From contig NZ_QLYX01000015.1 of NCBI RefSeq assembly GCF_003289645.1, positions 1 to 64,000 of the forward strand: a stretch of 64,000 nucleotides of DNA. The letters run 5' to 3'. Below are positions 7,419 through 14,269 of this stretch, piece by piece. This stretch comes from Actinomadura craniellae. Lineage in GTDB: Bacteria > Actinomycetota > Actinomycetes > Streptosporangiales > Streptosporangiaceae. A program made the position numbers and the translations under genes. Under the pieces are notes generated by a model. That model saw only the letters and a program-made list of their open reading frames with translations. It was not told where the DNA came from and made no database searches. Numbering within the stretch: position 1 is the stretch's first letter; each line of letters begins with the position of its first letter.

Positions 7419-8654
7419 GTGGACGAGCGTCTGCGCCGGATCGCCGCCAAGCTGGCGATCGTTCCCCATCTTCCCGGCCGGAGCTCCTCCTTCGGGGAGG
7501 AACGTCACCGTTTCCGGCTCGGCCCGCCCCTCGCGGAGTCCGAGATCGTTTCCTTCGAGCGGCGGCACGGGATCACGCTGCCCGCCGGGTACCGGGCCTT
7601 CCTGACCATTCTGGGCCACGAGGGGGCCGGGCCGTACTACGGCCTGCTGCCACTGGACCGGTGGGACGACGTGATCCGGCGGACGCGTCCGGACAGGTGC
7701 CTCAGCCGCCCTTTCCCGTTCCATCCGGGCCGGTCGTACGGCCGGGACTGGCTCGATGGCCTGGCGGCCGAAACCGTCGACGAACCGTATGTCGGGACGA
7801 TCGCGCTGGCCTCCATGGGGTGCACATACTGGTCGCTGCTGGTGGTGAGTGGTCCGGCCCGGGGCCGGGTCGTCAACGTCTGCCTGGATCGTCAGCCGCC
7901 GAAGTTCAGCCCGGACCCGGACTTCCTCACCTGGTACGAGCGGTGGCTCGACGAGATCGCCGCAGGCCGGGACATGGGGTGGTACGGCTTCGGCTACCGA
8001 CCCGGCGGTGACGCCGAACTCGCCGGGGTCCTGGCGGGTGGTGGGCCGGTGCACGACCGGTTGGGGGCCGCCGCTGCGCTGGCCCGGCGGCAGGATCACC
8101 CGCCCGCGGTGCGCGCGGCACTGATCCGAGCGCTGTCCGACCCGGCCGCCGAGGTACGCGAGGCGGTGGCCTGCGCGCTGGCGGTCCGCCCGGACCCCGG
8201 GGCGGAACAGGCTTTGACGGTCGCGCTGGCCGATCTCGATCCACGGGTGCGAATCGCCGCATTGCACGGCCTGGAAAAGCGTGGCTCTGGTTGGTACGAG
8301 ACGGCCCGGAACCTTGCGGTCGATTCCGTGCCCGAAGTGCAATGCGCCGCGCTGAGGGTCCTCGACGAGTCGGGCGGGCTGCCGGACACCCTTCTCGAGG
8401 GCCGGATCACCGACGTGGCCGCCGAAGTCCGCAGCACCACGTTGTGGTTGTTGCAGAGCCGCGGACACCTCCGGCTGGTCGGGACGGCCCGGGCACTGCT
8501 GGCCGATCCCGCCCCGAACGTACGGATGGCCGCGGCAAGGGTGCTCCTCCGGAACGCCGCGCTCACCGACGTGGAACTCGCCAGGCTCAGGGCGGACCCG
8601 GTCGACTGGGTTTGCGGGTGGGCGGAGCGGTTCGCCACGCGTCGCGGTCAGTGA
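7419..8654 (+). CDS. SMI1/KNR4 (SUKH) domain protein fused to HEAT repeats
   Basis: Residues 1-185 form a SUKH-like domain: GPPLAESEIVSFERRHGITL, PAGYRAFLTILGHEGAGPYY and a Trp-rich later part (TWYERWLDEIAAGRDMGWY). Residues 200-410 are about six HEAT-like helical repeats (AALIRALSDPAAEVREAVA, VALADLDPRVRIAALHGL, ALLADPAPNVRMAAARVL). SUKH domains often act as immunity proteins against nuclease toxins and HEAT repeats as protein-binding scaffolds. The combination suggests a binding role, possibly immunity. GTG 7419 has GAAG 8 bases upstream. The TTG at 7410 is too close to it. Confidence 0.65.
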   Translation: MDERLRRIAAKLAIVPHLPGRSSSFGEERHRFRLGPPLAESEIVSFERRHGITLPAGYRAFLTILGHEGAGPYYGLLPLDRWDDVIRRTRPDRCLSRPFPFHPGRSYGRDWLDGLAAETVDEPYVGTIALASMGCTYWSLLVVSGPARGRVVNVCLDRQPPKFSPDPDFLTWYERWLDEIAAGRDMGWYGFGYRPGGDAELAGVLAGGGPVHDRLGAAAALARRQDHPPAVRAALIRALSDPAAEVREAVACALAVRPDPGAEQALTVALADLDPRVRIAALHGLEKRGSGWYETARNLAVDSVPEVQCAALRVLDESGGLPDTLLEGRITDVAAEVRSTTLWLLQSRGHLRLVGTARALLADPAPNVRMAAARVLLRNAALTDVELARLRADPVDWVCGWAERFATRRGQ

Positions 8655-8742
8655 GGGAGGGGTATGCCGGGCACCGGCAGCACCCCCGGTTTCTCGAGGT
8701 GCCGCCGTACCTCGGCTGCCGGGATCACGAGCGGTGGTCGTG

Positions 8743-9246
8743 TCAGCCGGCCGGTTCCGGCAGGGTGTGCAGGGCGGTGCGCAGTACGGTGGCCAGCCGT
8801 CCGGCCGTGTCGGGCGGGAGGTCGCCGAAGAGGCGGGTGTAGGCGGCGGTGGTGGCGCGGGCCAGGTCCTCGGTGAGCGCGGCGCCCTTGGGGGTGAGGC
8901 TGACCCAGGAGCTGCGGCCGTCGGTGGGGTCGGGCGCGCGCTCGGCCAGGCCGATGGCGGTGAGGCGCAGCAGGGCGTTGCTGGTGCCGCCGGACGACAG
9001 CATCGACCGGCGGGCCAGTTCCGAGGGCTTGAGCCGGTGCGGCGGCCGGGCCCGGCGCAGCGCGGCCAGCACCTCGAATTCGGCGTAGGTGACACCGTGC
9101 GGGGACAGCACGTCGTGGGCCGCCGCGTCGCAGCGGACCGCCAGCATCCGGACGCGTTCGGCCAGTTCCAGCGGCAGGGTCGCGACCTCGGGAAGCTCGG
9201 TACGCCAGGCGTCCATGACCTCGTCGACGCGGTCCTGGTGCTCCAT
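8743..9246 (-). CDS. MarR-family transcriptional regulator
   Basis: The 167-residue protein has the winged-helix core of MarR: VTYAEFEVLAALRRA, KPSELARRSMLSSGGTSNAL as recognition region, then ERAPDPTDGRSSWVSLTPKG as wing. A C-terminal dimerisation helix ends in LHTLPEPAG. It is divergent from the gene at 9332 with 85 bases between, so it probably regulates itself and that gene. The ligand is unknown. Confidence 0.85.
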   Translation of the reverse strand: MEHQDRVDEVMDAWRTELPEVATLPLELAERVRMLAVRCDAAAHDVLSPHGVTYAEFEVLAALRRARPPHRLKPSELARRSMLSSGGTSNALLRLTAIGLAERAPDPTDGRSSWVSLTPKGAALTEDLARATTAAYTRLFGDLPPDTAGRLATVLRTALHTLPEPAG

Positions 9247-9248
9247 GC

Positions 9249-9294
9249 CTCAGACTAACCACCAGAACCTTCGCTTTTGGGAAAGCCATCTGAG
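9249..9294. promoter_or_regulatory. Inverted repeat in the marR divergent promoter region
   Basis: CTCAGA (9249-9254) and TCTGAG (9289-9294) form separated perfect 6-base arms in the 85-base gap between the divergent genes. They could be two half-sites for the MarR protein. The short arms and wide spacing make this weak. Confidence 0.3.
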
Positions 9295-9331
9295 AAGGAA
9301 TCGTCATGTACCAGGACGTACTGGGGATGTG

Positions 9332-10054
9332 ATGGGCGTCGATCTGAGCAAGGGAGACCTGCCGGACGAGGCGGAGACCCGCTGGGTCACCACGACCGTC
9401 GACGCGATGCCGCGGCCCGGCCGGGGGAGCGACGAGCCGTGGAAACTGTCGATCGGCGGCCTGCTCGCCCGGCACCCGCGGGCGCCGCGCGGGGCCGGCC
9501 GGGTGCTCGGCCTGCTCGACCGGTTCGGGGCCATCGAGTTCGGCCCGAAGAAGGTCGGCTTCGACGGAGACGACGTGCCCTGGAGCAAGGTCATCGAGAT
9601 CCGCACCCGCACCGTCGACGACATCGTGCTCGGCCCGGTCTCCGCGTCGGCCATCGACCAGGTACGCGACTTCCTGCCGCCGATCCCGGGCCGCAAGTGG
9701 GCGGTGCGGCAGGCGGTGCAGACCGTGACCGCGCTGGTGCTCGCCGCCCGCGAGGACCTGATCGAGGAGCGCGACGACCGCGTCCCGATCCCCTGCGAGA
9801 TCGTCTACCTGGGCCGGCTGGGCGGGGTCAAGCGGATCGAGGCGGGCCTGTTCGCCGCCCTGTGCATGGACCGGCGGCCGGAGGCCGGCGCCGCGCTGCT
9901 CGACCTGGCCGCCCGGCACCGCGTCGCGGTGTGCCCGGCCGAGCCGCACCGGCTGGCGGGCGGCACCGCCCAGCGCGCCCAGGTGCTGCGCCGCCGTACC
10001 CGGGCCGCCGCCGCCCGCATCCGCGCCGCCGCGGAGAACCGCCTGCCCGGCTGA
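9332..10054 (+). CDS. Hypothetical protein (240 aa) beside a MarR regulator
   Basis: ATG 9332 follows a GGGG run by 5 bases and gives MGVDLSKGDLPDEAETRW. The centre reads RFGAIEFGPKKVGFDGDDVPWSK, a predicted beta-rich stretch like a small PH-type domain. The C-terminus is Arg/Ala-rich helix. No signal peptide, membrane segment or catalytic motif is visible, and I do not recognise the family. It lies upstream of the flavoprotein gene with 25 bases between, so the genes may be co-transcribed. Confidence 0.6.
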   Translation: MGVDLSKGDLPDEAETRWVTTTVDAMPRPGRGSDEPWKLSIGGLLARHPRAPRGAGRVLGLLDRFGAIEFGPKKVGFDGDDVPWSKVIEIRTRTVDDIVLGPVSASAIDQVRDFLPPIPGRKWAVRQAVQTVTALVLAAREDLIEERDDRVPIPCEIVYLGRLGGVKRIEAGLFAALCMDRRPEAGAALLDLAARHRVAVCPAEPHRLAGGTAQRAQVLRRRTRAAAARIRAAAENRLPG

Positions 10055-10079
10055 CCGGCGGGCGCTACGCTCGGCGGTG

Positions 10080-10538
10080 ATGAAGAGGCTGCTGATCGTC
10101 CACCACACGACGTCGCCCAGCCTGCGGGCGATGTTCGAGTCGGTGCGCGACGGCGCGGGCACCGACGAGATCGAGGGCGTCGAGGTGGCCTGCCGGCCGG
10201 CGCTCACCGCCACCGCGGTGGACGCCCTGGAGGCCGACGCGTACGTGCTCGGCACCCCGGCGAACATCGGGTACATGTCCGGCGCGCTGAAGCACTTCTT
10301 CGACGGGATCTTCTATCCCTGCCAGGACGCGTCGGCCGGCCGGCCGTACGCCCTGTACGTGCACGGAAACAACGACACCACCGGGGCGGTCCGGGCCGTC
10401 GAGTCGATCGCCAAGGGCCTGGGCTGGGAGCGTGTGGCGCACCCGGTGAGCGTCGTCGGCGACCCGTCCCGCCAGGACCTTCAGCGGTGCTGGGAACTCG
10501 GCGCGACCGTCGCGGCCACGATCGGAGAGATGGAATGA
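10080..10538 (+). CDS. Flavodoxin-like / NAD(P)H-dependent FMN reductase family protein
   Basis: The 152-residue protein shows the flavodoxin fold: LLIVHHTTSPSLRAMFESV at the N-terminus as the FMN phosphate loop (T/S-rich after the first strand), YVLGTPANIGYMSGALKHFF as the isoalloxazine-binding loop, and YALYVHGNNDTTGAV as the next strand. It probably binds FMN and moves electrons or reduces quinones. TACGCT at 10066-10071 lies about 6-9 bases before GTG/ATG 10077/10080 and may be the -10 of a leaderless transcript. It overlaps the next gene by 4 bases (ATGA). Confidence 0.75.
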   Translation: MKRLLIVHHTTSPSLRAMFESVRDGAGTDEIEGVEVACRPALTATAVDALEADAYVLGTPANIGYMSGALKHFFDGIFYPCQDASAGRPYALYVHGNNDTTGAVRAVESIAKGLGWERVAHPVSVVGDPSRQDLQRCWELGATVAATIGEME

Positions 10539-10837
10539 GCGGATTCCGGCATGTGGTGATGTTCGTCTGGGCCGAGGGGACGACCACGGCCCAGCGGCAG
10601 GAGGTCGCGGACCGGCTCAGTGAACTGCCCGCGAAGATCCCGCAGATCGCGAGCTACAGCATGGGCACCAACGCGGGGATCAACCCCGGCACGTACGACT
10701 TCGTGGTGGTGGCCGACTTCGCCGGAGTCGACGACTACCTCGTCTACCGCGACCACCCGGTGCACCGCGCGGTGATCGAGGAGACCATCACCCCGATCGT
10801 GGAACGGCGCTCCGCCATCCAGTACGAACTGGGCTAG
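10535..10837 (+). CDS. Dabb-family (stress-responsive alpha/beta barrel) protein
   Basis: The 100-residue product begins MSGFRHVVMFVWAEGTT and has the Dabb pattern: F/RHVV.F, then a helix with LPAKIPQI, then YDFVVVADFAGVDDYLVY and HPVHRAV near the end. Family members form dimeric ferredoxin-like barrels, either as small-molecule enzymes or with no known role. Its ATG overlaps the stop codon of the flavodoxin-like gene, which suggests joint function. Confidence 0.8.
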   Translation: MSGFRHVVMFVWAEGTTTAQRQEVADRLSELPAKIPQIASYSMGTNAGINPGTYDFVVVADFAGVDDYLVYRDHPVHRAVIEETITPIVERRSAIQYELG

Positions 10838-10870
10838 AGGGCGCGACCTCCGCACAGCCCCGGGCAGCTA

Positions 10871-10896
10871 CCTAACAAACGCTTGTCTGAATTAGG
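10871..10896. promoter_or_regulatory. Candidate TetR-type operator with no obvious target gene
   Basis: The stretch has CCTAA and TTAGG outer arms around an imperfect dyad ACAAACGCTTGT (10875-10886, 10 of 12 symmetric). This resembles operators of acyl-CoA/steroid TetR regulators. It lies between two plus-strand genes and is 160 bases from the next start, so its target is unclear. Confidence 0.3.
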
Positions 10897-10995
10897 TGGC
10901 CGGGTTAGTTTCGGTCTCGGCGGCCACGCCCCCTCCCGACGTCGCCCGCCGTGCGTAGTTCGCGCCCTGCGCTCGGCGGGCGGCCCGCCTCCCGC

Positions 10996-11027
10996 TTGAC
11001 CTTGACGCCGGTGTCAGGGGATACCGT
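10996..11027 (+). promoter_or_regulatory. MerR-type promoter/operator
   Basis: CTTGACGCCGGTGTCAGG (11001-11018) is a dyad lying between a TTGAC -35 (10996) and a TACCGT/GATACC -10 (11020-11027). The wide spacer with a central dyad is the classic layout of promoters remodelled by MerR proteins. It precedes the merR start by about 30 bases, so autoregulation is likely. Confidence 0.6.
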
Positions 11028-11057
11028 CGCAGGCGGCCACGGATCAGGGAGGGCCGG

Positions 11058-11552
11058 ATGCGGATCGGTGAGCTGGCCGAACGGGCCGGCGTGAGCACGC
11101 GCGCGCTGCGCTACTACGAGCAGCAGGGGCTGCTGGTGGCGCGGCGTTCGAGCAACGGCTACCGGCAGTACGAGGAGTCCGATCTCCGGCTGGTCCAGGA
11201 GATCCGCTCCTTGCTGGCGGCGGGCTTCACGCTGGAGGACACCCGTCCGTTCGTGGACTGCCTGCGGGCGGGCCACCGGGAGGGGAGCGCCTGCCCGGAG
11301 TCGGTGGCGGTGTACCGGCGCAAGCTCGCCGAGATCGACGCCGACCTCCGCACCCTGATCAGGCGGCGGGCCGAGGTGGCCGGCCAACTCGCCCGGGCCT
11401 GCCCCGGCTGCGTCCTGTCCCCGGAGGAGAACGATGATCACGCTGACGACCGAGAACTTCGACGAGCGGGTGCTCCGCGCGGGCAAGCCGGTACTGGTCG
11501 ACTTCTGGACGGAGTGGTGCCCCCCGTGCAAGATGATCGCGCCGGTCCTTGA
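11058..11552 (+). CDS. MerR-family regulator overlapping a thioredoxin gene
   Basis: The N-terminal winged helix is complete (MRIGELAERAGVSTRALRYY, then GYRQYEESDLRLVQEI), followed by a dimerisation coiled coil (VYRRKLAEIDADLRTLIRRR). Cysteines occur as SACPES (about residue 78) and ACPGC (about 119), which could sense redox state or metal. The last 39 codons run through the start of the thioredoxin gene in another frame, a 119-base overlap. The C-terminal tail is therefore either genuine or the result of a lost stop near ACPGCVLSPEEN. The gene is preceded by its own MerR-type promoter. Pairing with thioredoxin suggests redox control. Confidence 0.75.
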   Translation: MRIGELAERAGVSTRALRYYEQQGLLVARRSSNGYRQYEESDLRLVQEIRSLLAAGFTLEDTRPFVDCLRAGHREGSACPESVAVYRRKLAEIDADLRTLIRRRAEVAGQLARACPGCVLSPEENDDHADDRELRRAGAPRGQAGTGRLLDGVVPPVQDDRAGP

Positions 11553-11748
11553 GGAGATCGAGGCCGAGCGCGGCGACCGCCTCACCATCGCCAAGCTCAA
11601 CGGCGACGAGCACCCGGAGATCGTACGGCGCTACGGCGTTCTGGGCTTCCCCACGCTCACCCTCTTCCGGGACGGCGAGATCGTCGAGCGCATCGTGGGC
11701 GCCCGCCCCAAGCGCCGCCTGCTCGCCGATCTGGACGCCCACCTCTGA
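11434..11748 (+). CDS. Thioredoxin-like protein with a CPPC active site
   Basis: The 104 residues have the full thioredoxin fold: LVDFWTEWCPPCKMIAPVLE around the active site (Trp28-Cys29-Pro30-Pro31-Cys32), the cis-proline loop GFPTLTLF at about 72 and a final helix. Standard thioredoxins use CGPC. Here Gly is replaced by Pro, which is expected to alter redox potential. ATG 11434 is preceded by GGAGGAGAACG. The gene starts inside the merR frame, so the two are translated from one message. Confidence 0.85.
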   Translation: MITLTTENFDERVLRAGKPVLVDFWTEWCPPCKMIAPVLEEIEAERGDRLTIAKLNGDEHPEIVRRYGVLGFPTLTLFRDGEIVERIVGARPKRRLLADLDAHL

Positions 11749-11801
11749 ACTCCCGGGGCCGGCCGGTATGTCCCGGTGAATTTATGCTGGAGCCTGCATC
11801 G

Positions 11802-12341
11802 TCAGTCGCCTTGCTGGCTGGGGAGGCCCAGTTTCGACGTGAAAATTTCGCGAGCGCTCTCGGCATCATCCGGGATGCTGTCGAGTTGCACCATCGTATG
11901 GTGCCGATAGCTTTCTCCCTCATTCCCCGATATGAAGAAACCCCGGTCGGGGATCCACTTCCCCTCGCTTCGTCGAAACCTGATCACGCCGAAGCCGATG
12001 TAGCCGGTCTGGCCTGATTCTATGGGAGTGTTGGAGAACGTGTAGTAAAACTCTCGGGTTGATTTGTCAAGGTAGCTTGCCAGGGTCACCCAGTGGCAGA
12101 AGGGGCGTCCGTCATTGTGGTAGTTCGTTCCGTCGAACACCCATAGCCTTCTTCGGGCGTCGTATCTGATCTCCCCTACACTGCATTGCCGGACTGTGGG
12201 TTCGCTAATGTATTCTCCCCAGAATCCTTCCATCAGGATGGGGTCGAGCCTTCGGCCGGCCAGGGCTCTCATGTATTGATAGATGCCGTTTGCTGCCACC
12301 CCGAATGGAATACCGAGTATGAGAATAATGAAATCTCTCAT
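11802..12341 (-). CDS. Membrane-anchored predicted beta-rich protein (unknown function)
   Basis: The 179-residue protein starts with one membrane segment (MRDFIILILGIPFGVAANGI), then a short basic stretch, then a beta-rich domain: FWGEYISEP, GEIRYDARRRLWVFDGTNYH, FCHWVTLASYL, EFYYTFSNTP and GYIGFGVIRFRR. N-terminal anchor plus a small barrel-like domain recalls Cap15-type CBASS effectors and lipocalin-like proteins, but no nucleotide-synthase gene is nearby, so this is only a structural comparison. The gene and its upstream sequence are AT-richer than the neighbours and it stands alone on the minus strand, which suggests acquisition. Confidence 0.55.
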   Translation of the reverse strand: MRDFIILILGIPFGVAANGIYQYMRALAGRRLDPILMEGFWGEYISEPTVRQCSVGEIRYDARRRLWVFDGTNYHNDGRPFCHWVTLASYLDKSTREFYYTFSNTPIESGQTGYIGFGVIRFRRSEGKWIPDRGFFISGNEGESYRHHTMVQLDSIPDDAESAREIFTSKLGLPSQQGD

Positions 12342-12765
12342 AATTTCGCATTGCGCCCTTCGTGGTTGATGCTTCGGGTGTGCGCTTGATTTGGCTGTCC
12401 GTAATGGTTGATATGGCTACTGGTCGTGGATGGCGCCTGCCGGGTGGAAAAGCCGCCTTGCGGTCGTTGAAATCTCGCTGTGGCGATCACTTTAGACTCC
12501 TTGGCGCCCCAGAGAACGGGATCAAGCCACGCGGATCAATTGGAACCGATTGCGTGGCGCCGCCTTGCCGGGCGGCTTCGCTCGCGTGCCGTCCAGTCGA
12601 GGAGGAGTGGCTGGAGCCGGTCCATCGCCTTGGCGAAGCGCGCCCCGGGGCGCGCGCCGGGAAGGCGTCTCGTCCGCCAGCGGACTCCGGCGGCCGGCCC
12701 TGGGCTCATCACGGCTGGTGCCGATCGCGGGCGGAGCAGGGCTCGTTGACACCCCGCGGCCCCGA
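12342..12765. other. Non-coding stretch with palindromes
   Basis: No credible gene is seen in these 424 bases. The left part is AT-rich like the preceding gene. The right part holds a perfect 18-base palindrome GCGCGCCCCGGGGCGCGC (12637-12654) and a small stem GCCGCC/GGCGGC nearby, which may be remnants of a terminator. Open frames here are GC-driven and lack ribosome-binding sites. Confidence 0.5.
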
Positions 12766-12790
12766 AATTAACGTGACGCTGACGTCAATT
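12766..12790. promoter_or_regulatory. Operator-like inverted repeat before the acyl-CoA operon
   Basis: AATTAACGT (12766-12774) and ACGTCAATT (12782-12790) are inverted arms matching at 8 of 9 positions around GACGCTG. The element ends 17 bases before the first start codon of the operon. TetR regulators of acyl-CoA genes bind sites of this size, and the operon ends in a TetR gene that could be the ligand-responsive repressor. Confidence 0.5.
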
Positions 12791-12807
12791 CCAGTTTTGG
12801 AGGCGGT

Positions 12808-12951
12808 ATGCCCGAGGCGGCCCCGAACGCCGATGCCGTCAGGACTCCGGCCGCCGGGCGCAACGGACCACCGGGAGGCCGACCCGGGCCGGCGGGCGAG
12901 GTGCGCGAACGCGGCGGCTTCGACGCCCACGGCCCGGCCGGACGGCGGTGA
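12808..12951 (+). CDS. Short open frame (47 aa) leading the acyl-CoA operon
   Basis: ATG 12808 has GGAGG 5 bases upstream, the best ribosome-binding site of this operon, and the frame ends in TGA 12949-12951, overlapping the GTG of the phosphotransferase gene (GTGA). The peptide MPEAAPNADAVRTPAAG continues Gly/Pro/Arg-rich and has no known domain. It may serve as a coupling leader that delivers ribosomes to the next gene, which has no site of its own. Confidence 0.45.
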   Translation: MPEAAPNADAVRTPAAGRNGPPGGRPGPAGEVRERGGFDAHGPAGRR

Positions 12952-13913
12952 GCGTGGATCGCGGCGCCCTCCGCGCCGTCCTGCGGCGGGCCCTCGGCGA
13001 CGAGGCGGCCGAGGTGACGAGGCTGCACCCGGTGTCCATGGGCGCGTCCCGGCACACCTTCGAGCTCACGGTGCGCAGCGGCGGCACGGAGCGGAGGATG
13101 GTCCTCCAACTCGACCGGGAGGGCGCCCCAGACGGCACCATCGACGTCGCCACGCAGACCGCGCTGGTTCGCGCGGCGGCGGGGGAGGGCGTTCCTGTCG
13201 CCGAGGTCGTCGCCTACGACTCCGCCCCCGCCGCGCTGGGCGCGCCCTTCGCGCTGGCCGCGCACGTGGAAGGCACCACACTGCCCCGGACGGTGCTGCG
13301 GGACCCCGCCTTCGCCGGGACACGACGGGGGTTCGCCGCCGAATGCGGGCGCATCCTCGCCGCCCTGCACCGCACACCCCGGGCGGCGCTGCCGCCGCTG
13401 GACGCCGGTGACCAGCTCGACCACGTCGTCTCGTGGATCGACCGGATCGGCGACCCGCTGCCCGCGTTCGAGCTGGCGATCGGCTGGCTGCGGCGCAACC
13501 GCCCCGCTCCCGTCCCGCCGGCCGTGGTCCACGGCGACTTCCGGCTCGGCAACCTGATCATGGGGCCGGACGGGGTGCGCGCCGTGCTCGACTGGGAGAT
13601 GGCGCACCTGGGCGACCCGGCCGAGGACCTGGCCTGGCTGACGCTGCGGCCGTGGCGGTTCCGGGGTTCCGGCGAGGTCGGCGGCATGGGCGACCGCGCC
13701 GACCTGCTCGCCGCGTACGAGGCCGCGGCGGGCACGCCGCCCGACCCGGCGCGTTTCCACTGGTGGGAGGTGCTCGGAATGCTCAAATGGGGGTTGATCT
13801 GCCAGCGGCAGGCGCGCACCCACCTGGACGGCGTGGCGCGCTCGGTGGAACTGGCCGCGATCGGGCGGCGGGTGTGCGAGACCGAGTACGACCTGCTGGG
13901 GCTGATCTCATGA
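12948..13913 (+). CDS. Phosphotransferase (aminoglycoside-kinase fold, ACAD10/11-like)
   Basis: The 321-residue protein has the APH/choline-kinase fold. The catalytic loop is VVHGDFRLGNLIMGPDG and the metal-binding segment VLDWEMAHLGDPAEDLAW, both intact. Close relatives are fused to or encoded beside acyl-CoA dehydrogenases, where they are thought to phosphorylate hydroxyacyl-CoAs. The same pairing here supports a role in fatty-acid or hydroxy-acid breakdown rather than drug resistance. It starts with GTG overlapping the leader frame and ends overlapping DUF6285 (ATGA). Confidence 0.8.
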   Translation: MSVDRGALRAVLRRALGDEAAEVTRLHPVSMGASRHTFELTVRSGGTERRMVLQLDREGAPDGTIDVATQTALVRAAAGEGVPVAEVVAYDSAPAALGAPFALAAHVEGTTLPRTVLRDPAFAGTRRGFAAECGRILAALHRTPRAALPPLDAGDQLDHVVSWIDRIGDPLPAFELAIGWLRRNRPAPVPPAVVHGDFRLGNLIMGPDGVRAVLDWEMAHLGDPAEDLAWLTLRPWRFRGSGEVGGMGDRADLLAAYEAAAGTPPDPARFHWWEVLGMLKWGLICQRQARTHLDGVARSVELAAIGRRVCETEYDLLGLIS

Positions 13914-14269
13914 CCGGACTGCACGGACGGCCGACCCTGGACGAGCTGCTGGAGGCCGTCCAGGAGTTCCTCACCGAAGTGATCGCGCCGGTGACCCCGG
14001 CCGAGCACGCCTACCACCTGCGGGTCGCGGTCAACGTCCTGGCCGTCGCCCGCCGCGAGGCGGCCCTGGGCACGGAGCAGGAGGCCGAACACACCGCGCG
14101 GCTCGCCGCCCTCGGGTTCGCCGACGACAGGGAACTCGCCGCCGCCCTGCGCGCCGGCACGGTCCCGCCGGAGGCCGAAACCGGGGTGCGCGAGGCCGTC
14201 TTCGCCGACGTCCTCGCCCGTCTCGCGGTCGCCAACCCCGCCTACCCCGCCCAGGAGGACCGGAAATGA
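13910..14269 (+). CDS. DUF6285 domain protein
   Basis: The 119-residue helical protein begins MTGLHGRPTLDELLEAVQEF and contains YHLRVAVNVLAVARREAALG, the family pattern (helix with R-V-A-x-N-x-L). DUF6285 genes sit between an APH-fold kinase and an acyl-CoA dehydrogenase in many actinobacteria and proteobacteria, and the same order occurs here with 4-base overlaps on both sides. It probably assists one of the two enzymes. Its biochemical role is unknown. Confidence 0.75.
   Translation: MTGLHGRPTLDELLEAVQEFLTEVIAPVTPAEHAYHLRVAVNVLAVARREAALGTEQEAEHTARLAALGFADDRELAAALRAGTVPPEAETGVREAVFADVLARLAVANPAYPAQEDRK

Noticed and set aside
8648-8742. Possible C-terminal gene fragment beyond marR on the minus strand
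   Set aside because: The peptide is an unsupported extension of an open frame in the wrong frame for marR. Too short and without start signals.
7287-9095. Upstream extension of the acetyltransferase frame to 770 residues
   Set aside because: It runs antisense through the SUKH-HEAT gene and into the marR region. Only the part after GTG 7286 matches a family and has a ribosome-binding site.
12362-13411. 349-residue plus-strand open frame before and across the phosphotransferase gene
   Set aside because: No ribosome-binding site, Arg/Pro-rich content, and it overlaps the well-supported kinase gene in another frame.
12948-13913. Aminoglycoside-resistance kinase
   Set aside because: The APH fold is present, but operon partners (DUF6285, acyl-CoA dehydrogenase, TetR) point to acyl-CoA metabolism.
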